Source: SZUA-22 sp963751695 (GTDB taxonomy: Bacteria > Bacteroidota > Ignavibacteria > Ignavibacteriales > Melioribacteraceae). Taken from it: a stretch of 64,000 bases of DNA. A model generated the notes under the pieces. The model saw only the letters and a list, made by a program, of their open reading frames with translations. It made no database searches and was not told the DNA's origin. Of this stretch, positions 44,741 through 53,804 are shown piece after piece. Both the position numbers and the translations under genes were made by a program. Positions within the stretch are counted from its first letter, which is position 1; each line of letters starts with the position of its first letter. Location of the stretch: positions 62,001 to 126,000 of the forward strand of contig CAVVVP010000009.1 in assembly GCA_963751695.1 (NCBI GenBank). Reading direction: 5' to 3'.

Positions 44741-46648
44741 ATGCACGAAGGCGGCTTTTTTTATCAGGCATTTATTTATTTAGCAGCAGCTGTAATTTCT
44801 GTCCCAATAGCTAAAAAGTTAGGTCTGGGTTCAGTGCTTGGATACCTGATAGCAGGTGTTGTTATTGGACCATTCGGACTTCATCTTATTGGCTTGGAAG
44901 GCCAGGATGTAATGCACTTTGCTGAATTTGGTGTCGTGATGATGCTATTCTTAATTGGACTTGAACTACAACCAACCATTCTTTGGAAAATGCGAGGACC
45001 AATACTAGGTCTTGGAGGTTTACAAGTTCTTTTATCTGCAATTTTAATAACTGGTTTTGGTTTACTTTTTGGACTTAGCTGGAAAATTGCCCTTTCTATT
45101 GGAATGATTCTTTCACTCTCTTCAACGGCATTTGTTTTACAAACGCTTAATGAAAAAGGTTTAATGAAAAGCGAAGCAGGGCAGAACTGTTTTTCAGTAC
45201 TACTATTTCAAGATATTGCAGTTATTCCAATGCTTGCCATTTTACCACTCTTTGCTATCACTGAATTACAAACATCCGTTGAATCAGTTTCCAATAGCTC
45301 TACAATGATAAGTGAACTCCCAGTTTGGGGACAAACTTTAGCTGTGCTCTTTGTTATTGCAGCTATTATTCTAGTAGGAAAATATCTTATGAGTTTTCTT
45401 TTCCGATTTATTGCTTCCAGTAAACTGAGAGAAACATTTACAGCCGCAGCTCTACTAATTATAATTGGAATAGCTCTTCTTATGAGTCAAATTGGTCTTA
45501 GCCCTGCTCTCGGAGCTTTTATTGCTGGTGTTGTACTAGCAGGAAATGAATACCGACATGAATTGGAAGGAGATATAGAACCTTTTAAAGGTCTGCTATT
45601 GGGTTTGTTTTTTATATCTGTTGGTGCTTCAATTGATTTCAATCTGATTGCCGACCAACCATCACTTATCTTTGGCTTAGTCATATCATTAGTTTTTATA
45701 AAAATGTTAGTGTTGTTTTCCTTAGGAAAATTTTACAAAATGGGATACTCAAATAAAATGCTTTTTACATTTGCACTTGCGCAAGGTGGGGAGTTTGCTT
45801 TTGTATTATTTTCTTTCTCAGTGCAAAATGGAATAATGGATCATAGTACTGCAAATCCTCTTGCAGTTGTTGTTGCTATTTCTATGGCATTAACTCCTTT
45901 GCTAATGATTTTAAATGAAAAAGTGTTTTTAAGAAAAGTAAACAGTAAAAGTGCTGAACTAGAAAGCGATGTAATTGAAGAAAAAAATCCAGTTATCATT
46001 GCGGGCTTTGGAAAGTTTGGTAGTATTATTGGCCGTTTTTTGAGGGCAAATGGAATTGAAACAACAGTTCTTGAAACAGATCCAGATAAAATCGAAGTTC
46101 TTAGAAAACTCGGTCTGAAAGTTTTTTACGGTGATGCTTCTCGAATAGATTTACTTCATTCAGCTGGAGCAGAGAATGCTTCTCTTTTTATCATTACCAT
46201 AGAAGATGAAGACAAAATTACTGAAATAGTAGAAATTACAAAAAAGCATTTTCCAAAATTGAAAATACTAGTTAAAGCAGTTAATCGAAAAAATGCATAC
46301 GATGTTATCGAAAAAGGAATTAAGGATATTTATCTAGAACCAATGGACTCTTCACTGAACATTGGAATTCAAGCTTTGAAAATGCTTGGCTTTAGATCAC
46401 ATCAGGCTGTTAGATCTGCTAATAAGTTTAAAAAACATGAAACTGAATCGGTTTTCGAACTTGCTAAAATGAAGCATAACAGAAAACAGTATATTCAAAG
46501 TGCAAAGCAGATTATCAAAGATCTTGAAAAGATGATGCTGAACGAAATAAATTATAAAAATGAAAATAAAGATTTAGGTTGGGACACTAACACATTAAGA
46601 TCAGAATTTGGAAAAACAAATACTAGTGACAGTGAAAAGCCAGACTAA
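44741..46648 (+). CDS. kefC: KefB/KefC-type potassium/proton antiporter
   Basis: A 635-residue CPA2 transporter: about twelve membrane helices (1-385), then a TrkA-N Rossmann domain with I-I-A-G-F-G-K-F-G-S-I-I-G-R (about 418-430) and Y-G-D-A-S-R. The usual ligand for Kef gating is glutathione or its conjugates, and electrophile/oxidative stress opens it; a glutathione-peroxidase-family gene is in the same island. It ends overlapping by 4 bases the stop of the convergent membrane protein gene. Confidence 0.88.
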   Translation: MHEGGFFYQAFIYLAAAVISVPIAKKLGLGSVLGYLIAGVVIGPFGLHLIGLEGQDVMHFAEFGVVMMLFLIGLELQPTILWKMRGPILGLGGLQVLLSAILITGFGLLFGLSWKIALSIGMILSLSSTAFVLQTLNEKGLMKSEAGQNCFSVLLFQDIAVIPMLAILPLFAITELQTSVESVSNSSTMISELPVWGQTLAVLFVIAAIILVGKYLMSFLFRFIASSKLRETFTAAALLIIIGIALLMSQIGLSPALGAFIAGVVLAGNEYRHELEGDIEPFKGLLLGLFFISVGASIDFNLIADQPSLIFGLVISLVFIKMLVLFSLGKFYKMGYSNKMLFTFALAQGGEFAFVLFSFSVQNGIMDHSTANPLAVVVAISMALTPLLMILNEKVFLRKVNSKSAELESDVIEEKNPVIIAGFGKFGSIIGRFLRANGIETTVLETDPDKIEVLRKLGLKVFYGDASRIDLLHSAGAENASLFIITIEDEDKITEIVEITKKHFPKLKILVKAVNRKNAYDVIEKGIKDIYLEPMDSSLNIGIQALKMLGFRSHQAVRSANKFKKHETESVFELAKMKHNRKQYIQSAKQIIKDLEKMMLNEINYKNENKDLGWDTNTLRSEFGKTNTSDSEKPD

Positions 46649-47523
46649 TTCATACTTCTTCCAAGAGCGTAAGAATACCCTATCGAAAATGCAACTGCCC
46701 CAATTCTGCTTTGTCCAAATGTTTCATCTTTCTGAATAGGGATTAAACCGTAGGATGCTCTTACATCTAAAAAGATTTCATGTTTTTCGCCTAGTCTTTT
46801 GGCAATTCCAAGACCAGCATGAATACCGAAGTTAAAATCATTTAGATTTGCTTTTGTATCCGTATCCGCATGGAAAGATTTCGGCGGTAATTCTATATAA
46901 GGTAGCTGGTTTCCAGGATTATCTGGATCATATAATGGATTTGGAACTTGAAGTGGTTGGTTGCCTTCGGCATCAAGATATATTTGACTTTCTCCTGAAG
47001 TTATTTGAGATGAGCTCAATAAATAACCAACATAGGGTCCACCATTTACAAAAAACCTCCATTCTTCACCCCAACTGAATTTAGCTAAAATTGGTATTTC
47101 TAGATAATTTAAATCTGCTTCGCTGGTATAGTCAGCATATAATGGATTTTCATCTGTTATTGGTTCTCCACCGCCAGCAACAATGATTAAGTTTAGTAGT
47201 TCCATATTAATTCCATTTGCCTCCAAAGAAGCTGCTAATGGTTCTGGTTGAATAGGTTGCATTCCAGTTCTAATTCCTCCTCTAGTAGCCAGCAGGATTT
47301 CAGTTTGAATAGAAAATAAATTAGAAATGGAAAATTCAGCTAATAGTCCTAAATCAACCGCAGACTTTGATTTGTAATCTCGACTATAAATGTTTTCACT
47401 ACTTCCGGAGAGTTTCTCTAAACTTAAACCAACTTTGCCTCCAATTCGTGTCTGTGCAATGCTTACGAGGTTGAGAAAAATGAATAATATCAAAATTGCT
47501 TGAACTAGAGAAGTTTTTAACAT
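46645..47523 (-). CDS. Outer-membrane beta-barrel protein (PorT-like)
   Basis: A 292-residue protein with signal peptide (cleavage near A-Q, residue 24) and alternating strand pattern: G-G-K-V-G-L-S-L, F-S-I-Q-T-E-I-L-L, Y-L-E-I-P-I-L-A-K, F-F-V-N-G-G-P-Y-V-G-Y, and a final F-S-I-G-Y-S-Y-A-L-G-R. This fits the PorT-family outer-membrane barrel (OMP_b-brl_2). The role is unknown. Its first bases face the LacI-regulated operon divergently. Confidence 0.78.
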   Translation of the reverse strand: MLKTSLVQAILILFIFLNLVSIAQTRIGGKVGLSLEKLSGSSENIYSRDYKSKSAVDLGLLAEFSISNLFSIQTEILLATRGGIRTGMQPIQPEPLAASLEANGINMELLNLIIVAGGGEPITDENPLYADYTSEADLNYLEIPILAKFSWGEEWRFFVNGGPYVGYLLSSSQITSGESQIYLDAEGNQPLQVPNPLYDPDNPGNQLPYIELPPKSFHADTDTKANLNDFNFGIHAGLGIAKRLGEKHEIFLDVRASYGLIPIQKDETFGQSRIGAVAFSIGYSYALGRSMN

Positions 47524-47670
47524 ATTGTCTCGAAACTAAAACTGAGATTATTAATGTAAATATTTTAGCGGAGAACTTAACTATTTTAGATTGAGTTACC
47601 AAATTGAATGTGAGGAAACAATCAATAATTAATTAAACTTGATTTTTTATGAATATTATAATAATTTGCA

Positions 47671-47706
47671 TTTATCGTTAAAGTTAACATTAAAGTTAAC
47701 GATAAA
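47671..47706. promoter_or_regulatory. 36-bp inverted repeat, probable LacI-family operator of the uronate operon
   Basis: TTTATCGTTAA and TTAACGATAAA are perfect 11-bp arms around 14 bases that carry further GTTAAC copies. It lies 65 bases upstream of the regulator start and 22 bases upstream of a TATAAT (47729-47734), so a bound dimer or tetramer would cover the -35 region. The remaining gap to 47524 has no other structure. Confidence 0.65.
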
Positions 47707-47770
47707 GCTTATGAAAACTATCATTTCTTATAATCTTTTTTAAATTTTAAATCTGGATATTGCTGAGAAT

Positions 47771-48805
47771 ATGACATCCGTTACACTTAATGATATTGCT
47801 GAAAAACTTAAAGTATCTATAGTTACAATATCCAAAGCACTTAGAGACCATCCAGATATTTCCCTCGAAACAAAAAAACTTGTTCAAGAAACTGCTGAAC
47901 AAATGGGCTATACTCCAAATTTCATGGCAAGGAATCTTTCTTCCAAAAAATCAAATACTATTGGGGTCGTTGTTCCAAAAATTGATCATTTCTTTTTTGG
48001 TTCGATTATCGAATCAATTTATGATCTTGCTTTTGAGAATAATTACGAAATCATTTTGATGGTATCACAAGAAAGTGCGGAGCGTGAGAAGAAGCATATA
48101 CAAACCCTTCTTTCAATGAAAGTTGATGGAATAATTATTTCAATCTCGCAAGAGACAACGAATTATACAATATTCGAAAATGTAATTAGTAGAAGCGTTC
48201 CAATAGTGTTTATTGATAGAATTCCCAATATGAACGGGATAAATAAAGTTTACGTTAGTGACAGGTCTGGCGCTTTTCAAGCTGTCGAGCATGCTATAAA
48301 AATTGGTTATACGAAGATTGGACATTTTGCTGGATATGATGAAGTAAATATTGGTCGTGAACGATATTTAGGATTTGAAGAGGCCTTAAAAAGCAATAAT
48401 ATTCCATTAAATCCAGATTGGATATTCAAAGGTGGATTCGGAGAGAAGTATGGATATAATTCTTTCATGGAATTATATAGAGAAAATAATCTCCCAGAAA
48501 TAATTTTTACTGTTACATATCCGGTTGCTTTAGGAATATACAAAGCAGTAAATGAACTGGGATTAAAAATACCTGAAGACATTGATCTTATTTGTTTTGG
48601 AGATTCCAATGTGCAGAAGTATCTTTCACCTCCACTCAGTTGTGTAAATCAGCCTACTAGGCTAATAGCTGAAAATGCTATGGAGATTATACTTTCTCAT
48701 ATAAATAAATCTAGTTCCGAAGAGAAAAAATCAGTGAAGATTCCGACTGAACTATTACTTCGAGGGACATGTATTAAAAAAAATAAAATTGTTCATGAAC
48801 AATAG
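47771..48805 (+). CDS. LacI-family regulator of the hexuronate operon
   Basis: A 344-residue LacI-type regulator: helix-turn-helix T-L-N-D-I-A-E-K-L-K-V-S-I-V-T-I-S-K-A-L (4-23), hinge with Y-T-P-N-F-M-A-R-N-L, then a periplasmic-binding-protein-like domain with S-D-R-S-G-A-F-Q-A and F-G-D-S-N-V. The ligand is probably a uronate or 2-keto-3-deoxygluconate, by operon content. It is first in the operon and overlaps the uxaC frame, so it is likely autoregulated through the inverted repeat at 47671. Confidence 0.88.
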   Translation: MTSVTLNDIAEKLKVSIVTISKALRDHPDISLETKKLVQETAEQMGYTPNFMARNLSSKKSNTIGVVVPKIDHFFFGSIIESIYDLAFENNYEIILMVSQESAEREKKHIQTLLSMKVDGIIISISQETTNYTIFENVISRSVPIVFIDRIPNMNGINKVYVSDRSGAFQAVEHAIKIGYTKIGHFAGYDEVNIGRERYLGFEEALKSNNIPLNPDWIFKGGFGEKYGYNSFMELYRENNLPEIIFTVTYPVALGIYKAVNELGLKIPEDIDLICFGDSNVQKYLSPPLSCVNQPTRLIAENAMEIILSHINKSSSEEKKSVKIPTELLLRGTCIKKNKIVHEQ

Positions 48806-48815
48806 AGGAAAGGTT

Positions 48816-50228
48816 TTGAAGGAATTTAATTTACATGAAGACCGCTTTTTTGATCCAGATCCTTCCATTAGAAGATCAGCGCGAGAACTTTATGAAGGAG
48901 TAAAAAGCCTACCGATTATTTGTCCACATGGACATGTCGATCCAAAAATTTTTGTTGAGAATAAACCTTTTCCAAATCCATCAGAACTATTTATCTCTCC
49001 CGATCACTATATCCATAGGATGCTCTACTCACAAGGAATTTCTTTGGAGGAACTGGATATTCCGGAAAAAGATGGAACACAATCCGCAAAAGATCCTAGA
49101 GAAGTATGGCAGATCTTTGGAGAAAATTATTATTTGTTTGATGGTACTCCGTCGGGGGTATGGCTCGATTTTGAATTTAATATTGTATTTGGAATTAAAG
49201 AAAAACTAAATGGGTCAAATGCTCAAAAGGGTTTTGATTTAATTAGTGAGAAGTTATTAACTGAGGAATTTTTACCAAGAAATCTATTTGATAAATTTAA
49301 CATTGAAGTATTAACGACAACAGATGCTGCAACAGATGATTTGAGCATGCATAAATCAATTAAAAAATCTGACTGGAATAGTAGGATTATTCCATGTTTT
49401 CGACCTGATGGTTTAACAAACTTAATGAATCCAAATTGGAAGAACGAAATTTTGGAATTGGAGAAAGGAACACAGCTAGAAATAAAAAATTATAAAAGTT
49501 TTATTAAAGCTATTGAGATGAGGAGAGAGTATTTCATATCCTCCGGTGCTACATCTACAGACCATGGAGTTGTTTCACCCTATACTCACAAGCTCAGTGA
49601 TCATAAAGCAAATGACATTTTCCAAAAAGCCTTAAATGGAACTTTAACAGAGAAAGACACTGAAATCTTTACAGCGAACATGCTTATGGAGATGGCAAGA
49701 ATGAGTTGTGATGATGGGCTGACAATGCAGATTCATGCTGGCTCCAATCGAAACCATAATAGTTTAATTTTTGACAAATATGGTTTGGATAAAGGTTGCG
49801 ATATTCCTCAATCCACAGAGTATACTAATAATTTAAAGGAACTTCTTAACACTTACGGAAATGATCCGAATTTCACTTTAATAGTATTTACACTTGATGA
49901 AACTAACTATAGTAGAGAACTTGCACCATTAGCTGGTCATTATCCAGCGATGAAATTAGGTCCAGCGTGGTGGTTCCACGACAGCATTGAGGGAATGACT
50001 CGTTATAGACAAATGGTTACCGAAACAGCCGGATTCTATAATACTGTTGGATTTAATGACGATACTCGTGCATTTGTTTCAATTCCAGCAAGACATGATG
50101 TTGCAAGACGAATTGATGCGAATTATTTGGGAGGTCTTGTCTCAAGACATATGATCAGCATGAGAGAAGCAGAAAGGATTATTAGAGATCTAACTTATAA
50201 TCTTGTTAAAAAAGCATATAAATTGTGA
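48816..50228 (+). CDS. uxaC: Uronate isomerase
   Basis: The TTG at 48816 is preferred because GAGGAAAGG lies just before it; an in-frame ATG at 48795 without such a site is the alternative. The protein has the amidohydrolase-type metal motif C-P-H-G-H-V-D-P and A-G-S-N-R-N-H, H-Y-P-A-M-K-L-G-P-A-W-W-F and F-N-D-D-T-R-A-F of UxaC. It interconverts D-glucuronate with D-fructuronate and D-galacturonate with D-tagaturonate, the first step of hexuronate catabolism. Confidence 0.93.
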   Translation: MKEFNLHEDRFFDPDPSIRRSARELYEGVKSLPIICPHGHVDPKIFVENKPFPNPSELFISPDHYIHRMLYSQGISLEELDIPEKDGTQSAKDPREVWQIFGENYYLFDGTPSGVWLDFEFNIVFGIKEKLNGSNAQKGFDLISEKLLTEEFLPRNLFDKFNIEVLTTTDAATDDLSMHKSIKKSDWNSRIIPCFRPDGLTNLMNPNWKNEILELEKGTQLEIKNYKSFIKAIEMRREYFISSGATSTDHGVVSPYTHKLSDHKANDIFQKALNGTLTEKDTEIFTANMLMEMARMSCDDGLTMQIHAGSNRNHNSLIFDKYGLDKGCDIPQSTEYTNNLKELLNTYGNDPNFTLIVFTLDETNYSRELAPLAGHYPAMKLGPAWWFHDSIEGMTRYRQMVTETAGFYNTVGFNDDTRAFVSIPARHDVARRIDANYLGGLVSRHMISMREAERIIRDLTYNLVKKAYKL

Positions 50229-50247
50229 TTTTCTTATAAGGACAAAT

Positions 50248-51798
50248 ATGATAATTGAAAAATTAAATTTGATCAGTACAAAAGCTGTAAATGAAAATTC
50301 TAATGATTTAATTGATTTAGAATTTGGAGGTATAAAGGTATATCCCAAATCGATTAACAAGAAGGATGATATTCTATTCTTCATTGGAAAAATAGAGAAT
50401 GAGAAGTATCTCTATCTTGCAACGGAAACAAGTAACTTGAATGAATTAGATCAGTTTGAAGGAGATCTAACCGAATATTTTGGTGAAAAATTGGTTTTAA
50501 AACAATGCTTTCTTGTTCATATTAATGCTGTTACTCTCCAGAAGATATTTCCGTTCACAAAACCTGTTGTAATTGGATTATATAACTCTTTCGGGTTTGG
50601 AGATAGGCTTGGTTCTGCGAATCCAGCACATATAAGATCATTAGAGGAAAGTGATTTCAAACCAATAGTTGCACAACAGTCTATCAGAGAATTAACTAGA
50701 ACTAACCGAACACCTGATCAAGTAATGGATGCAGCGATTTGGGCCGTATTTCAAGAAGGATACAAAGATGGATATGGATCTGATGCTGATCACCTAAAAA
50801 CTAAAGAAGATATTGATTTGATGATAAACGCTGGTTTTACAATGTTCACTTTTGATCCTGGTGAATTTGTGATTAATGAAGCTGATTCGATAACCATGGT
50901 AGAATTAGAAGAAAAAGCAAAAATTTTGAATTGGTCAGTGTTGGAAAATTCATTTACAGATGTTGTTGAAAAATATTCTGATCAAGAATTTGATTTGGGA
51001 GAAGGCTTGATAATTTCTCCAACACACGAAGACGTTCTTAGAGCAACAGTAAAATATGGTAACGCAGTAGCGCATATCAAGAGTTTGTATGATCATTTGA
51101 GTAATAACTATTCTGACTATCCATATGAGGTTGAAATCTCGGTTGATGAGACGGAATCAGTAACAACACCATTTGAACATTTCTTTATGGCTTCTGAGTT
51201 ACAGAGACTTGGAGTTGAGTTAATTAGTTTAGCTCCTCGGTTCATCGGAGATTTTGAGAAAGGCATTGACTACAAAGGGGATATAGACCTATTTAGAGAT
51301 GAATATCTTAAACATGTAAAAATTTCGGAATATTTCGGATCTTATAAAATCAGTCTCCATTCAGGTAGTGATAAGTTTGGTGTTTACAAAGCGATCGGTC
51401 AAATGAAACGTGGCTATACTCATGTTAAAACTGCGGGCACGAGTTACCTAGAAGCGCTTAAGGTTGTTGCTTCACAAGAACCAATGGAATTTCGAAAGAT
51501 TTTAGATTTTGCAAGAGATGAGTACGAAAAAGAAAAACTTTCTTATCATGTTTCAGCTGATATTGAAAAAGTTCATTCTTCTAATAATTATTCTGATGCA
51601 GCACTATTAGATCTTTTTGAACAAGATGATGCCAGACAAGTTTTACATGTAACGTTTGGTAGAGTTCTGACAAGTACTAGCGCTGAAGGGGGTTACTTAT
51701 TTAAAGATAAAATCTACGATTGTCTAAAGAATAATGAAGAAGTTCATTATAAGTATTTAGTAAACCATTTTAAAAATCATTTATCCCCATTTAAGTAG
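50248..51798 (+). CDS. uxaE: Tagaturonate/fructuronate epimerase
   Basis: ATG 50248 follows AAGGAC and is chosen over the open frame from 50203 that overlaps uxaC. The 516-residue protein belongs to the UxaE family described in Thermotoga: G-F-G-D-R-L-G-S-A-N-P-A-H, G-S-D-A-D-H-L-K, S-V-D-E-T-E-S-V-T-T and L-H-S-G-S-D-K. It converts D-tagaturonate to D-fructuronate, so the galacturonate branch joins the glucuronate branch. It explains why no uxaA/uxaB altronate genes are needed. Confidence 0.9.
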   Translation: MIIEKLNLISTKAVNENSNDLIDLEFGGIKVYPKSINKKDDILFFIGKIENEKYLYLATETSNLNELDQFEGDLTEYFGEKLVLKQCFLVHINAVTLQKIFPFTKPVVIGLYNSFGFGDRLGSANPAHIRSLEESDFKPIVAQQSIRELTRTNRTPDQVMDAAIWAVFQEGYKDGYGSDADHLKTKEDIDLMINAGFTMFTFDPGEFVINEADSITMVELEEKAKILNWSVLENSFTDVVEKYSDQEFDLGEGLIISPTHEDVLRATVKYGNAVAHIKSLYDHLSNNYSDYPYEVEISVDETESVTTPFEHFFMASELQRLGVELISLAPRFIGDFEKGIDYKGDIDLFRDEYLKHVKISEYFGSYKISLHSGSDKFGVYKAIGQMKRGYTHVKTAGTSYLEALKVVASQEPMEFRKILDFARDEYEKEKLSYHVSADIEKVHSSNNYSDAALLDLFEQDDARQVLHVTFGRVLTSTSAEGGYLFKDKIYDCLKNNEEVHYKYLVNHFKNHLSPFK

Positions 51799-51815
51799 GG
51801 TATTAAGGAGAGAAG

Positions 51816-52667
51816 ATGCTAAAATATTCATTCGATGATCTAAACGGAAAAGTTTGTGTTCTAACCGGAGGTGGTGGAGTTATTGGTACTGTGCTTGCTA
51901 AAAGTTTAGCAAGTATTGGCGTAAAGCTAGCTATCTTAGATATTAAGAAAGAATTTGCTGACAAAGTTGATGATGAGGTTAGATCAAATTATGGAACAGA
52001 AGTTATTGGAATTGAGGCCAATGTTCTTGATAAAGCATCACTTGAGAATGCAAAGAAAACTATTCTAAAAAAATATAAAAAAGTGGATATTTTAATAAAC
52101 GGTGCTGGAGGTAATTCACCAAAAGCTACTACAAAAGATGAATGCATTACTGATGAAAATGTAAATTCTCTTGAAGACACTTTTTTTGGATTAGAGATGG
52201 AAGGATTCCAAAAAGTTTTTGATTTAAATTTTCTTGGTACTCTTCTTCCGACAATGGTTTTTGCAAAGGAAATGGTTGAGAGAAAATCTGGAGTTATATT
52301 AAATGTTTCTTCAATGAATTCTTTTAGATCTTTAACTAAAATTCCCGCTTACTCAGCTGCAAAAGCTTCAATCAATAATTTTACTGAGTGGCTAGCAGTT
52401 CATTTTGCAAAAATGAATGTTAGGGTAAATGCAATCGCTCCAGGATTCTTCATTACAAATCAAAATCGATTTTTACTAGTTGATGAAAATACAAATGATC
52501 TAACAGCTCGGGGAAAAAAGATAATTGATAATACACCTATGGCAAAATTTGGCGAACCGGAGGATCTGATTGGAGGAACACTTTTTCTTCTTTCAGATGT
52601 TTCTAGTTTTATCACCGGAGTTGTTCTTCCCATAGATGGAGGATTTAATATTTACAGTGGTGTGTAA
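51816..52667 (+). CDS. uxuB: SDR-type D-mannonate oxidoreductase (fructuronate reductase)
   Basis: A 283-residue short-chain dehydrogenase: T-G-G-G-G-V-I-G nucleotide motif, N-G-A-G-G-N-S-P, catalytic S-S-M-N-S and Y-S-A-A-K. The insertion around 105-130 and the terminal P-I-D-G-G-F match SDR-type mannonate oxidoreductases (YjmF/UxuB-like), not the long-chain E. coli UxuB. It reduces fructuronate to D-mannonate. A GGAGAG ribosome site precedes the start, 18 bases after uxaE. Confidence 0.85.
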   Translation: MLKYSFDDLNGKVCVLTGGGGVIGTVLAKSLASIGVKLAILDIKKEFADKVDDEVRSNYGTEVIGIEANVLDKASLENAKKTILKKYKKVDILINGAGGNSPKATTKDECITDENVNSLEDTFFGLEMEGFQKVFDLNFLGTLLPTMVFAKEMVERKSGVILNVSSMNSFRSLTKIPAYSAAKASINNFTEWLAVHFAKMNVRVNAIAPGFFITNQNRFLLVDENTNDLTARGKKIIDNTPMAKFGEPEDLIGGTLFLLSDVSSFITGVVLPIDGGFNIYSGV

Positions 52668-52708
52668 CAATAGAGATTGATTAAATATTCATTATGAGGT
52701 AATTGGAA

Positions 52709-53788
52709 ATGAGTTTAGAATTGAAAAATAATTGTAAGTATTCTCTAGTAGTTCCAACAAGCATGGGAATGAGATTAACACCAGTGAATGGACAGCCAGT
52801 TCATAGCAGCGATACTTATAAACTTCAGGTTACTAGTGCAGAGACTAATGTGGCAAGTATTTCAAGTTATCTTGGATTGCCTGTTAAAGTATTAACTACA
52901 TTTGTAAAAGACAGCCCAATTGCAAAATTGATCAAGAGTAATCTAAAGAATCGTAATATCGATTTTGAAGGAGTAGATATTGATCAAGGGGGTCCTTGGG
53001 GATATCGACACCAATTTAATATAGCAGACAGCGGGTATGGATCTAGAGGACCAAGAGTTCATAATGATAGGGCCGGAGAGGTTGGAAGAACTCTTAATGT
53101 AAAAGATTTTGATCTTGATAGAATTTTTGGTGATGAGGGTGTTCAAATTGTACACTTATCTGGTTTAATAGCTGCTCTATCTCCTGAAACAAGCATTTTT
53201 TGTTTAGAATTAGCACGCGCCGCTAAAAAATATGGTACGAGAATTTCTTTCGATTTAAACTATAGGGCATCTTTTTGGAAAGACCGAGAAGAAGAGTTAA
53301 GCAAAGCGTTTGAAGAGATCGCTTCAATCTCGGATATTTTAGTTGGGAACGAAGAAGACTTTCAGCTCTGTCTTGGAATTGAAGGTCCTGAAGCTGGTGG
53401 TAGTGGTCTGGAAGCAAAGATAGAGAGCTTCAAAGAAATGATCAACCGAGTAAAGTCAAAATTTTCTAATGCTTCAGTATTTGCGACCACACTCCGTCAA
53501 GTAATCAGTACGAACTATCACCTTTGGGGAGCCATTATGCTTGATGGTAATAACTGGCATGTTGTTAATCCTCGTGAAATAACTGTTTTAGATCGTATAG
53601 GTGGAGGTGATGGTTTTGTTGGAGGGTTGCTATATGGAATTCTAAAAAAATGGGAAGCGGAAAAATGGATACAATTCGGATGGGCAACTGGAGCAATGGC
53701 AACAACATTCTTGACTGATTATGCCCAACCTGCAGATGAAGAGATGGTTTGGAGTATTTGGGAAGGCAATGCTAGGGTTAAGCGGTAA
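52709..53788 (+). CDS. kdgK: 2-keto-3-deoxygluconate kinase (PfkB family)
   Basis: The ATG at 52709 has GAGG 9 bases upstream; a TTG at 52703 is also possible. The 359-residue PfkB-type kinase has F-D-L-N-Y-R-A-S-F-W and the ATP/active-site motif R-I-G-G-G-D-G-F-V-G-G-L, with Gly-Gly-Gly-Asp in place of the commoner Gly-Ala-Gly-Asp. By context it phosphorylates 2-keto-3-deoxygluconate to KDPG. The KDPG aldolase gene is not in the window. Confidence 0.88.
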   Translation: MSLELKNNCKYSLVVPTSMGMRLTPVNGQPVHSSDTYKLQVTSAETNVASISSYLGLPVKVLTTFVKDSPIAKLIKSNLKNRNIDFEGVDIDQGGPWGYRHQFNIADSGYGSRGPRVHNDRAGEVGRTLNVKDFDLDRIFGDEGVQIVHLSGLIAALSPETSIFCLELARAAKKYGTRISFDLNYRASFWKDREEELSKAFEEIASISDILVGNEEDFQLCLGIEGPEAGGSGLEAKIESFKEMINRVKSKFSNASVFATTLRQVISTNYHLWGAIMLDGNNWHVVNPREITVLDRIGGGDGFVGGLLYGILKKWEAEKWIQFGWATGAMATTFLTDYAQPADEEMVWSIWEGNARVKR

Positions 53789-53804
53789 ATAGAAAGGAAA
53801 AATT

